From: CAYSBE01 sp046309355 | Lineage (GTDB): Bacteria > Bacteroidota > Bacteroidia > UKL13-3 | Direction of reading: 5' to 3' | NCBI GenBank assembly: GCA_046309355.1 | Contig: JBKCPL010000026.1 | Coordinates: 1 to 35,544, forward strand | DNA: 35,544 bases | In this document: piece after piece, positions 23,160 to 32,600 of the stretch | How positions within the stretch are numbered: position 1 is the first letter of the stretch | How the letters are laid out: each line of letters starts with the position of its first letter | Program-made: the position numbers and the translations under genes | Notes under the pieces: generated by a model | Databases searched by the model: none | Told to the model about the DNA's origin: nothing | What the model saw: the letters and a program-made list of their open reading frames with translations, nothing else

Positions 23160-25162
23160 ACTACAGGCTAACGAGTGTATTCCTGTTTTTGTTTACCGCA
23201 CTAGCCGGTGCACAAAACACGGATAGTTTAGAAAATGTCATGCGCAGCGGAAACGAAAAGGATCGAGCTGTGGCAGCTTATCAGCTGGGTTTGTACTACC
23301 GCTACACCGATGCAGATAAGGCTATACGCTTTTTAGAAACTGCCTCACAAAACACGGCAGATGCAGATGTGCAAGCCAAAGCTACCTTTCAAATGGGTGA
23401 GGTGTATTACCGAACAGGAAATTTTCCGGCATCAAAAGAAAAGTACCAACTATCTCTTCAGCAATACAACGTACTGGGCAACCGAAAATCAGCAGCCGAA
23501 AGCGAACAAGCACTGGGCGCTGTGTACCTCATTCAAGGTAATCTGGCCATGGCTGCCGAAAAGTACCTGAGTGCTCTTCGCTACTATGAAACAACGCAAG
23601 AACGAGCTCCGATGGTTGCCATTTACAATTCGCTCGGAACCCTTTACGCCAAGCAAAATAATTTTACTCTTTCCATTGAATACACCCAAAAAGCTATACA
23701 AATTTATGAGCAGTCGTCAAACCGCATGCAGGCTCTGGTAGGGTATGAAAATATAGGCAATGCCTACATGAAAACGGAGAACTATGCCAAAGCTGCCGAA
23801 TACTTTAATAAAGCGTTAAAAGCCTATACCGAACTAAAGAACAACGCAGGAGTTTCGCTGTCGTATTTTCATTTGGGAATGGCGTATGAAAAATCGGGGA
23901 ATAGTGAAGTGGCCTCCTCACATTACACAAAAGCATTAGCCCTCAGCGAAAAACTAAATCTGACTCCGCTAATTGTGTCTTGCTGCAATGCCATGGGCCA
24001 GCTTGAATTGAACAACGGCAACCTGAAAGAGGCAGGACTATACTTTGAACGCGGTTCGAAACTGGCTGAAAAATCAGGCATGAAACTGGAACTGGAAGAG
24101 GCATACAGCGGACTGGAAGAGGTATACAAACTATCGCGTGCAACCGATAAAGCCCGTACATTTGGCAACCTGAGCCGCGAATTGAAAGATTCGCTATACA
24201 ACGACAGAGCTCTGAAACAACTGAGTGATTTGCAACTGAGGTATGAAGCAGAAAAAAAACAGCGTGAAATAGAGCTGCTATACAAAGAACAGCAGATTAG
24301 CGAATCGGAGTTGTTGCGCATCAAGCAATTGAATACATTATTTATGTATGCAGGTTTGGCTATTGCTTTTGTGCTGATTATACTCATCTACTTTTTTCTT
24401 CAGAATAAACGCTATGCAGCTAACTTGCACAAACAACAGCGTGAACTCATTGAGCAAAAAGATGAACTGAACCGGTTAAACGAGGTTAAAGACCGATTTT
24501 TCTCTATTATTTCGCACGACCTGCGCAATAACCTCACCACCATGAAACTCTACTTCGACCTTATCAGTCACCCGAATTACACGCCCAAAAACCAGCGTGA
24601 TATGACTGTACAAATTGCAGGCTCGGTACAAAATACCATTGATTTGCTGGAGAATTTGCTGGTGTGGGCCTCGTCTCAAATAAAAGGAACACCCATGCAT
24701 GTGCAGGAACTGGATGTGTACAAAATGACACAGGAAAATTTGCAACTGCTGGCCGGTAATGCTGCACATAAACAGATTGAACTGTCCAATACCGTACCTC
24801 TCGACCTGATTGCCTTTGGCGATAAAGACATGATAAATCTGGTGATACGTAACCTGCTATCAAATGCCATTAAATTTACAGGAACAGGCGGATTGATTAC
24901 CGTAACCGGCAAGTCGGACGGTACAAACGTGCTTTTACGTGTTACCGACAACGGTGTTGGCATCAGCAAAGAACATGTAGAACGGTTGTTTGATCAGCAT
25001 ATACATCCCACTACCAAAGGTACTGCCAACGAAAAAGGAACAGGCCTTGGGCTGATGCTGTGCAAAGATTTTGTTCAACGCAACGGTGGCCGTATTGATG
25101 TGGAGAGTGAAAAAGGTAAGGGAACCACGTTTACCATTACACTGCCTGCAACACATGCTTAA
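23156..25162 (+). CDS. TPR-containing sensor histidine kinase (TTG start)
   Basis: A 668-residue kinase. The start is a TTG overlapping the regulator stop (TTGA); starting there gives a signal peptide (MNYRLTSVFLFLFTALAGAQ), whereas the next ATG would remove it. Residues ~25-370 are about seven TPRs in the periplasm, with a short coiled coil before one membrane segment (~392-412, MYAGLAIAFVLIILIYFFLQ). The cytoplasmic kinase has H-box SIISHDLRNNLTTMK (H454), N-box NLVIRNLLSNAIKFT, G1 VTDNGVGIS and G2 KGTGLGLMLCKDF. This periplasmic-TPR kinase design is common in Bacteroidota; the ligand is probably a protein or peptide, which is inference. Confidence 0.92.
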   Translation: MNYRLTSVFLFLFTALAGAQNTDSLENVMRSGNEKDRAVAAYQLGLYYRYTDADKAIRFLETASQNTADADVQAKATFQMGEVYYRTGNFPASKEKYQLSLQQYNVLGNRKSAAESEQALGAVYLIQGNLAMAAEKYLSALRYYETTQERAPMVAIYNSLGTLYAKQNNFTLSIEYTQKAIQIYEQSSNRMQALVGYENIGNAYMKTENYAKAAEYFNKALKAYTELKNNAGVSLSYFHLGMAYEKSGNSEVASSHYTKALALSEKLNLTPLIVSCCNAMGQLELNNGNLKEAGLYFERGSKLAEKSGMKLELEEAYSGLEEVYKLSRATDKARTFGNLSRELKDSLYNDRALKQLSDLQLRYEAEKKQREIELLYKEQQISESELLRIKQLNTLFMYAGLAIAFVLIILIYFFLQNKRYAANLHKQQRELIEQKDELNRLNEVKDRFFSIISHDLRNNLTTMKLYFDLISHPNYTPKNQRDMTVQIAGSVQNTIDLLENLLVWASSQIKGTPMHVQELDVYKMTQENLQLLAGNAAHKQIELSNTVPLDLIAFGDKDMINLVIRNLLSNAIKFTGTGGLITVTGKSDGTNVLLRVTDNGVGISKEHVERLFDQHIHPTTKGTANEKGTGLGLMLCKDFVQRNGGRIDVESEKGKGTTFTITLPATHA

Positions 25163-26069
25163 GTATACACTGATTTGCATACTCACTTTAATTACGTCAC
25201 TGAAAATCTACGCTCAGCCGAATGGCTATGATCAGGCTTTAGCATTACTCACGGATGGGGATGCTACACGGTGCTTAAAGATATGCGACAGCATATTAAC
25301 TTACGATACAAAAAACCACGAAGTACAATTGCTGAAAGCGGAAGCCCTCATTGAACTAAGTATGTTAGGCGATGCTACCGAACTGCTTACATCGGTCATT
25401 CATGAGCAATCTCGCCCGGCACGTGCACATGCATTGCTCGGATATATTTATGTTATAAAAGGTGTGTACCGTACGGCACGGAACGAATACATACAAGCCA
25501 TAGCCTACGACTCATCGCAGGCAGCGTATTACTACAACCTGGCAAATGTGGAACAGATGATGGAGAAGTGGAACGATGCGATTAGTCATTATACCAAAGC
25601 CATAGTGCTAAAAAAAAATTATGTGGATGCGTATAAAAACAGAGGCTATATATACCTGAATTTGTTTCGTCACCTGTTGGCACTGCGCGACTTTGACTCG
25701 GCACTAAAATACAGCCAAAACAATACCGACATCATGCTATACCGCGGCATGACCCTCACCTCTTTAAAACGCTACAAAGAAGCACTACTTATGTTCGACC
25801 GCTGCATACGCCTGAAACCTTCATCGGGTGATGCATACTTCAACAAGGGGCTTGTGTTTTATCAACTCAAAGATTACAAACGTTCCATTTCCATATTGGA
25901 TAGTGCGTTGCTGTTCAACGAAGATTTATCAATAGCTTACTACCAGCGCGGTTTAGCCAAACTCGAATGGAATAAACACGAAAGGAGTTCGGCCTGTACC
26001 GATTTCAGTAAAGCCATCCAAAAGGGCAATATGGAAGCGCTGTTTTACCTGAAACGGTATTGCGAGTAA
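25155..26069 (+). CDS. Secreted TPR-repeat protein
   Basis: About 304 residues from the ATG at 25155, which overlaps the kinase stop by 8 bases (ATGCTTAA); the open frame upstream of it only shadows the kinase. The signal peptide is MLKYTLICILTLITSLKIYA, with no lipobox Cys. Some seven TPR units fill the mature protein, for example HALLGYIYVIKGVYRTARNE, then YYYNLANVEQMMEKWNDAIS, then DAYFNKGLVFYQLKDYKRSI. Export and tight coupling to a kinase with a periplasmic TPR domain suggest that the two interact or share a ligand. No enzymatic motif is present. It ends 7 bases before the convergent SRAP gene. Confidence 0.82.
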   Translation: MLKYTLICILTLITSLKIYAQPNGYDQALALLTDGDATRCLKICDSILTYDTKNHEVQLLKAEALIELSMLGDATELLTSVIHEQSRPARAHALLGYIYVIKGVYRTARNEYIQAIAYDSSQAAYYYNLANVEQMMEKWNDAISHYTKAIVLKKNYVDAYKNRGYIYLNLFRHLLALRDFDSALKYSQNNTDIMLYRGMTLTSLKRYKEALLMFDRCIRLKPSSGDAYFNKGLVFYQLKDYKRSISILDSALLFNEDLSIAYYQRGLAKLEWNKHERSSACTDFSKAIQKGNMEALFYLKRYCE

Positions 26070-26076
26070 TCGCTGT

Positions 26077-26820
26077 TTAAAACAACGAATTCGTATGCGG
26101 AGTGTAAGGCTTCAATACTGCTGCATCGTGCACTCTTCCCGACTTAACCAGTTCTGGATTCAATGCATACGTTTTCCACGAATCGGATACGGTATCGTGT
26201 GTGCACATGGCAGTCAGTTCATCGGGTGTGTGTGGCAATAGCCAGCTTTGCTCGTTGTGTATGCTCACGGATACCGGCATGCGGTGGTGGCGAATAACCT
26301 GAACAGTGTGGCAAGCCGCACGTGTTAGTATGGCAAATGTGAGATATGTTTCTCCATTGACAGGATTTGTCCAGTACTCATAAATTCCGGCCAGCGAAAA
26401 CAGAGGAGCGGTTGGGCTGTAAACCAAATACGGTTCACTCAGTTTTTCTTTTTCAGGACCTTCGATAAAACTACGCACCGGAACAAGGCAACGCCTTTTC
26501 ATAAATGCCGATTTGAATGCACCGCTCTTCACTATATCGTAAGGACCTGTGTAGTTTAAATGGTTCTCGGTATTGTTATCACTGCCTTCGATCCTGGCAT
26601 TAAAATAGGATGTACGTTTTTTACTCCATGAAGGAGTGAAACCGAATACTGCTTTTTCAAGTCGGTTTACGCCATCTTGCTGCAGCACTATAAGTGCCTG
26701 AGCTCCCACTCCTATGTTGATGTCGAAGGGCAATTGCAATTCGTCATTTATATCCGGTATGTCATACCGCTCCATAAGTTCGGATGCGGTTATTTCCTGC
26801 TGATTGATGCGGCTGCACAT
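26077..26820 (-). CDS. SOS response-associated peptidase (SRAP / HMCES-like)
   Basis: A 247-residue SRAP-domain protein starting MCSRINQ: after Met removal the Cys2 becomes the N-terminal nucleophile that links covalently to abasic sites in single-stranded DNA, as in YedK and HMCES. Other family marks are NARIEG with the conserved Asn/Arg, RRCLVPVRSFIEGPEKEK where the family has FYEW-like residues, FSLAGIYEYW, FAILTRAA and the active-site RHHRMPV with its His. The usual FYEW at the end of the C-L-V-P segment appears as FIEG, a small departure. It is divergent from a glycosyltransferase gene with 87 bases between the starts. Confidence 0.9.
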   Translation of the reverse strand: MCSRINQQEITASELMERYDIPDINDELQLPFDINIGVGAQALIVLQQDGVNRLEKAVFGFTPSWSKKRTSYFNARIEGSDNNTENHLNYTGPYDIVKSGAFKSAFMKRRCLVPVRSFIEGPEKEKLSEPYLVYSPTAPLFSLAGIYEYWTNPVNGETYLTFAILTRAACHTVQVIRHHRMPVSVSIHNEQSWLLPHTPDELTAMCTHDTVSDSWKTYALNPELVKSGRVHDAAVLKPYTPHTNSLF

Positions 26821-26858
26821 AGCAGCAAATTAAGTGTCTTCGGTTGGCGAATACAAAA

Positions 26859-26889
26859 TTTGATTGTAGGCTGTTTTACGTGTACTTTG
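26859..26889 (+). promoter_or_regulatory. Candidate promoter for the glycosyltransferase pair
   Basis: TTTG at 26859-26862, then 19 bases, then GTACTTTG at 26882-26889. The -33 box and its spacing are ideal for Bacteroidota; the -7 box keeps TTTG but not the leading TA. Transcription would start near 26895, 13 bases before the ATG at 26908. Confidence 0.35.
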
Positions 26890-26907
26890 CGCCATCATCA
26901 TGCACTC

Positions 26908-27798
26908 ATGATTTTTCACGAACCGGCCATTCAACATTTCCCATCTTCACAGGCGAATCATTCGTTTCGCTTCAGTATCGTTATTCCTTCATGGAATAAC
27001 CTACCGTATTTGAAACTATGCATCCGCAGCATTGAACAAAACAGTGCATTTAATCATCAGATAATTGTACATGTCAATGAAGGATCGGACGGAACGCTGG
27101 AGTGGATAAAAAACACACCATATGACTACACATATAGCCGTGAAAACGCAGGCGTGTGCTATGCCGTGAATGCAGCTGCTGCACTTTCAAAAACAGATTA
27201 TATCGTGTATTTCAATGACGATATGTACGCATGTAAGGATTGGGACACTATTTTGTGGAACGCCATTCAGCAGCGAGGCGATATGTATTTTTACTATTCG
27301 GCTACGATGATAGAACCCGAGGCAGGAACGAACAAAGCCGTATATGCACCTTTTGATTTTGGCCGCGATACCGAACAGTTTAATGAGGCAGCATTGCTTC
27401 AATTTGCAGCGCAATCAACCCATCAAGATTGGTACGGCTCATGCTGGCCACCCAGTATTGTACATAAAAAGCTGTGGGAAAAAGTAGGTGGTTACAGTAC
27501 AGAATTTAGTCCGGGTTTTTACAGCGACCCCGATTTTGCCATGAAGCTTTGGCAGCTGGGAGTACGTGATTTCAGAGGCTTTGGCAAATCGCTGGTGTAT
27601 CACTTCAAGTGCAAATCAACCGGTAGGGTGTGGCGTAATAACGGCCGCAACACTTTTATGAAAAAATGGAAATTCACCGCTTCATATTTTTACAATCACG
27701 TACTCAAAATGGGCGAAGCATACCGCGCTGATGTACCGCTTACCTTTCGTAAAGGTTTAGTGTATTACGTATCACATATCAAAAGTTTGCTGGCATGA
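26908..27798 (+). CDS. Family 2 glycosyltransferase
   Basis: A 296-residue GT-A enzyme. The frame is open ~230 bases further up, overlapping the divergent SRAP gene; I placed the start at MIFHEPAIQHFPSSQ, just before the fold begins. Motifs: FSIVIPSWNNLPYLKLCIRS (nucleotide-binding start), HVNEGSDGTLEWI, the metal-binding YFNDDMYACKDWD, a WPPSIVHKKLWEKVGGY acceptor-side segment and FYSDPDFAMKLWQLG, with the ED-like catalytic position as SDPD. No membrane segment, so cytoplasmic or peripheral. It overlaps the next glycosyltransferase gene by 4 bases (ATGA), so the two probably act in the same glycan or LPS/O-antigen pathway. Confidence 0.87.
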   Translation: MIFHEPAIQHFPSSQANHSFRFSIVIPSWNNLPYLKLCIRSIEQNSAFNHQIIVHVNEGSDGTLEWIKNTPYDYTYSRENAGVCYAVNAAAALSKTDYIVYFNDDMYACKDWDTILWNAIQQRGDMYFYYSATMIEPEAGTNKAVYAPFDFGRDTEQFNEAALLQFAAQSTHQDWYGSCWPPSIVHKKLWEKVGGYSTEFSPGFYSDPDFAMKLWQLGVRDFRGFGKSLVYHFKCKSTGRVWRNNGRNTFMKKWKFTASYFYNHVLKMGEAYRADVPLTFRKGLVYYVSHIKSLLA

Positions 27799-28571
27799 AA
27801 ATCAGCGCAGTGATTATAGCACGCAACGAAGCTACACATATTGAGAAATGTGTAAAGGCGCTTTCTGGTATCGTTGATGAGGTGCTGGTATGCGATACAG
27901 GTTCGGCAGATGAAACCGCAAAACTGGCCGAACGTGCCGGAGCACGAGTGATTCACGAACCATTTGCCGGGTATGGTGAAACCAAAAACAGAGCAAACAA
28001 TGCTGCACAGTACGACTGGATTCTTTCAATAGATGCCGATGAAATACCTGATGAAACACTAAGCCGACATCTGAGCGATATCAAACAGCACCTGAACAAT
28101 GGCTGTGTATATAGTTTTAGTCGGCTAAACAGCTATTGCGGCAAGTGGATACACTACGGTGCGTGGAATCCCGATTGCAAGATTCGTTTATTTAATAAAC
28201 AACAGGTGTGCTGGAACAATGAGGCCGTTCACGAAACACTTTTTATTCCTGAGCATTTCAGCACCATCAACCTGAAGGGTAAACTGCTTCACTACTCCTA
28301 CCCGACTGCTGAAAGCCTGATTGCAAAAAGAAAAATTTACAGTGAACGCGGTGCACAAGCACTTCTGGAAAGAGGCATACGACCAACTTATATAAAAATG
28401 TATGCAAGTGCTGTGAGCCGATTCGTACGCGATTATGTATTGAAGCTTGGATTTTTAGACGGACGTGAAGGATGTGTTATTGCCTGGAACAGTGCAGTTG
28501 AAACCTACCTCAAGTATTTTAATGCCTTGCAGCATTTGCGTAAATCAGCTACAGGTACACACAGCCGCTAA
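27795..28571 (+). CDS. Family 2 glycosyltransferase, WaaE/KdtX-like
   Basis: A 258-residue enzyme of the LPS-core type (WaaE/KdtX; lipopolysaccharide beta-1,4-glucosyltransferase group): ISAVIIARNEATHIEKCVKA, then VDEVLVCDTGSADETAKLAE, then WILSIDADEIPDE with the DAD metal motif, and NPDCKIRLFNK followed by NEAVHE, both typical of this subfamily. The C-terminal helices (YSERGAQALLERG) match as well. Its start is coupled to the previous GT2 (ATGA). The 3' end overlaps the convergent anmK by 23 bases, so transcripts from both strands cover that stretch. Confidence 0.9.
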   Translation: MKISAVIIARNEATHIEKCVKALSGIVDEVLVCDTGSADETAKLAERAGARVIHEPFAGYGETKNRANNAAQYDWILSIDADEIPDETLSRHLSDIKQHLNNGCVYSFSRLNSYCGKWIHYGAWNPDCKIRLFNKQQVCWNNEAVHETLFIPEHFSTINLKGKLLHYSYPTAESLIAKRKIYSERGAQALLERGIRPTYIKMYASAVSRFVRDYVLKLGFLDGREGCVIAWNSAVETYLKYFNALQHLRKSATGTHSR

Positions 28572-29595
28572 TGCTGTCGGCAGTAGCACCGGTTACACTG
28601 CTCCATACATTTTGTTTTTCGTGTAAGCGCAGGTATCCAAGAAATGCAAAAATGAGTGCTTCCTTAAATTCAATCACTTCTCTTTCCGGAAGTACATAAT
28701 TCATCCCGTGTTGCTTCAATTCATTCAGTAAAAATGTATGATATGCGCCACCACCGGTTATCAATACCTTTTCGCCTGCGTTTATGCTTTGTGTTATTTG
28801 CTGTGCTGCATGCCTTACGTAGGTGGCCATTGCATCCTGTGGCAACAATCCTGACTCATTCAGCAACGGAAAAATACACGCCTGAACCCACTCCATGCCT
28901 AGCGACTTGGGTGCTTTCAGGGTATAATAATTCAGTGCATTCAACTTATCCAACAAAGGCGTATGTATGCTTCCGCTTTCAGCCATTTTACCGTTGGCAT
29001 CGTACTCCATTCCCAGTTTCTCGGCCAGGTGATTAAGCACCGTATTCAGCGCACATATATCGTATGCTATGCGTTTACCTTGCTGCCCGAAACTGATGTT
29101 GGCAAAGCCTCCCAAATTCAGACACGCATCGTACGATGAAAAAAGCAACGCATCACCAACGGGTACCAACGGTGCGCCCTGACCGCCCAATGCTACATCG
29201 GTGCTGCGAAAATCACATACCACCGTAAGCCCGGCTGCTGCCGCTATGTATGCCCCGTGACCGGCTTGCCATGTTAGTCGTTTATCGGGCTGATGAAAAA
29301 CAGTATGCCCATGCGAACTTATGTAGGATGCCGTGCAACCGTATTTTTTTATAAACTGTGCAACCGCCTGCCCGATATATGTTCCATATTCAGTATGTGT
29401 TAACGTTGCTTCGTACGCGGTTTGCTGCGGCAAATGACCAAGCTTATGTTTCCATGCATCATCGTACGGAAGTGTTTCGGCCGCTTTGATTTGCCAGTTC
29501 CATCGGTTATCGGCAAATGAAAATTCGCACCACGCTAAGTCGAGGCCATCTAATGATGTGCCACTCATCACGCCAATAATACCACAGGGTTGCAT
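28549..29595 (-). CDS. anmK: Anhydro-N-acetylmuramic acid kinase
   Basis: About 348 residues from the ATG at 29595 (MQPCGIIGVMSGTSLDGLDL); a GTG two codons up is the alternative. The ATP-binding MSGTSLDGLD signature, the SHGHTVFHQPDKRLTWQAG segment, DFRSTDVALGGQGAPLVPVGD and VLITGGGAYHTFL are all standard for AnmK, which converts 1,6-anhydroMurNAc to MurNAc-6-phosphate in cell-wall recycling. The length is a little short of the ~370 residues common in proteobacteria but usual for Bacteroidota. No MurQ or muropeptide permease gene is adjacent. It follows the giant surface protein on the same strand after 24 bases, and probably shares its transcript or has a promoter inside that gene. Confidence 0.93.
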   Translation of the reverse strand: MQPCGIIGVMSGTSLDGLDLAWCEFSFADNRWNWQIKAAETLPYDDAWKHKLGHLPQQTAYEATLTHTEYGTYIGQAVAQFIKKYGCTASYISSHGHTVFHQPDKRLTWQAGHGAYIAAAAGLTVVCDFRSTDVALGGQGAPLVPVGDALLFSSYDACLNLGGFANISFGQQGKRIAYDICALNTVLNHLAEKLGMEYDANGKMAESGSIHTPLLDKLNALNYYTLKAPKSLGMEWVQACIFPLLNESGLLPQDAMATYVRHAAQQITQSINAGEKVLITGGGAYHTFLLNELKQHGMNYVLPEREVIEFKEALIFAFLGYLRLHEKQNVWSSVTGATADSISGCVYL

Positions 29596-29619
29596 ACCCA
29601 CAAGATTAACGAAATTCTT

Positions 29620-32600
29620 CTATTCCTTTTTGATGAACTTCAGCGTTTCCGATTTGCCTGTGGTGCGGCTTACGATATGCATAAAGTACATTCCCGCTCC
29701 ATACCCGGTTGTGTTGATGTCAATGCGTTCTCCAGTTAATGCATGATTCCATATCACACGTCCGTTGATATCATAAACCTGTATGTTGTATGAATCGTTG
29801 TCAAGTACCACATGGAAATCAGACGTTACTACCGTAGGCCATGCCGATTTTACCAACGGGTTATCCGATGCTTCATCGCAGTTTACAGCTACTACATGTG
29901 TATATGTTTCTGTCTGATCGAAATCAACCTGAAGTATGCGGTAATAGTGTATGCCGCGAAGTGGATCGTTATCAAAAAATTCGTAGCTGTTGCCATTTGT
30001 ATTGCGTGCGTTCATTTTACCCAATACACGGAAGTTGATATTATCGCTGCTGCGCTGCACTTCGTAGTGCGATGCATTCAGTTCAGTAGCCGTTGACCAG
30101 TGAACATGCGTAGCTGACGATTGCCTGCGAGCCGAGAAACTCTTCCACTCAACCGGCAATGTACCGCTGTTGCTTACTACGATATAAAACCTGCGGCCAA
30201 ATGTGGTGGTATCGGAATTGGTAATGGAAAAGGTGTACAGTGCAAGCGGTGCAAGCAATGTGGTACTGCTCATTTTGCGATCGACCAAGTAGTAATATTT
30301 TCCGTTAGATGGAAGTTCATTGACTTTTAAGGAGTAGCTACCGTTGCTTCCGTTTACAAATAACAACACCGTATCATTTGCTGAAAGTGCGGGTCGGCAG
30401 TCGAACATGAAAGACTGATTAGTGGATGTATAACTCATGATATTCACCGAACCGTTCATTTTCGCGATATCATATTTATCGGCATTTACCGATGCTGAAT
30501 CGATATGTTTAAGTACAAAATAATCGGCATTGGTAGCGTCCAGCCTCATTTCCAGTTTCAGCTCGTTGTTTCCGTTTTTAAATACCTGATTATGTGCTGC
30601 CGCTGTTTTGTATGTTTCTTTCAGTGTTACCGAAGGTGTAGCTGCATTGGCCTTAACCCAGAAAGCAGCACCTGTTGGAATTATTCCGTCTGTTAGTGTT
30701 CCGCCTGATGTGGCGTTGTACGATTTGTAATTGTTTGTAGATGCATCGAATACCCAGATGGTAGGTTCGATATTGTTGTAGCAACCCGTAGTACAATTGT
30801 CGTAATAACTATTCCAATCGTAAGGAGAGTGGTAGGGATTGCCTACCAGGTTCCATCCGTCATGATTGACACTTACATTAGCGGTGTATGTCACCGGCAG
30901 TGAAATGTCGCCTGTATTTAGCGGGCCATTCGTATTTACAGTTACTGCGCTTTGCGGCAGCGATGAGTTGGTAATCACACTCGGATTGCTGCGGTCTCCG
31001 TAAATAAACGTACGGTAACCCGCACCAGGTACTACCGTGGTCGATGTGCTGGTTAAACTGGTCCAGCCGATACTGCTACTGCCTGTAGCAGGCTCATTGT
31101 ATGAAAAAACAGAACCTGTACCGCTGGCATCAAACCCATTGGAACTACCTCCCGGTCCCACCAGATATATTTCATTTTTCCAGTCGTTAAATGTGCTGCC
31201 ACTTACAGTAGGCGTTAAAAATCTCCATCTGCGGGCTACAGAAGGTATGTGTATTTCGGCTGTTACGTTTCCGGTAACGGATGCACCCGATACCAATTCG
31301 GCTACACGTGCTGTTCCTGAGGCGTTGCTCACCAGAGTAAGGTTTCCGGCAGATGCCAGTGTGCCCGATGTTACCGTTAATGTTCCTGTCAGTTGCATAG
31401 GGTTGCCTAAGGTAATTGTAGTTGAAGCACGGTTAACTGTCAGATTAGTTAAGCGGTTAGTTGTGCCGGCTGTTGTCTGATCCATATGAAGTGATAGGTT
31501 GCCGCTGCTGCCACCAATGCTGATGCTGCCTCCTGCGCTGCGAATAGCTCCCGATGTGCGTGCAACACTTCCGTTTAGTGTTAAAGTATGCGCACCAATA
31601 TTTAACGCACCCGAAGTAAGTGTGAGTGTTCCGGCTAGCGAGAGCGATTCATTGATACTCAGGTTTGCACTATTGTTTAAGGTAAAATGATTGATGTTTC
31701 CGGTAAAGGTTGAAGGGGGAATACTTTGGGCTGATGAGCCACTGAATATAACCGTTGCAGAACCATTACTCGCGTCTATATTTCCTGATGTGCGGGTAAT
31801 GCTGCCATTGAGTGTCAATGTAGTTGAACCAACAGTGAATGTACCTGATGTTAAATTGAGTGCATTCGAAATAGTCAGATTTTGACTGGTACTTAGTCCT
31901 GCACTGTTGTTTAGTATCAGAGTATTTATGTTACCGGTAAAGGTAGAGGCAGGTATACTTTGTGCAGATGAACCACTGAATGTTACTGTAGCTGAAGCAT
32001 TGCTGGCATCTATATTTCCTAATGTGCGGCTTATACTGCCATTTATATTTAAGGTATTGTTACCCACCACAAGAGTTCCGCTGTTTAGCGTCAATATGCC
32101 TGACAGAACGAGACTACTATTTAAATTATAGCTTTGTCCGGATGTGTTTATGGTGAGGTCATTCAGTGCAGTAAATGCCGGTAATGTAAATGGTCCTATG
32201 CCTGTGCAATTCAATACCAATCCGGATGAAGAACTAGTGGTAATATTATTGATATTTGACGGATAAGTTCCGTTCAATGTAAGTGTGGTACTGCCTAATG
32301 ATAAGTTACCAGAGGTTAATGTTAGTACACTTGCTACAGTAAGGTTTTGACTTGAGCTCAAACCTGCACTGTTGTTTAAAGTTAAATTATTGATATTACC
32401 AGTAAAGGTAGAGGCAGGTATACTTTGCGCAGATGAACCACTGAATGTTACTGTAGCTGAAGCATTGCTGGCATCTATATTTCCTAATGTGCGGCTTATA
32501 CTGCCATTAATAGTAAATGTAGTAGAACCTACTGTGAACGTACCTGATGTTAATGTAAGTGAATTTGTTACAGTCAAATTCTGACTGGTACTTAATCCGG

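Noticed and set aside
26677..26907. Long N-terminal extension of the first glycosyltransferase
   Set aside because: The extra 77 codons are antisense to the SRAP gene and have no GT-like sequence; the fold begins after the ATG at 26908.
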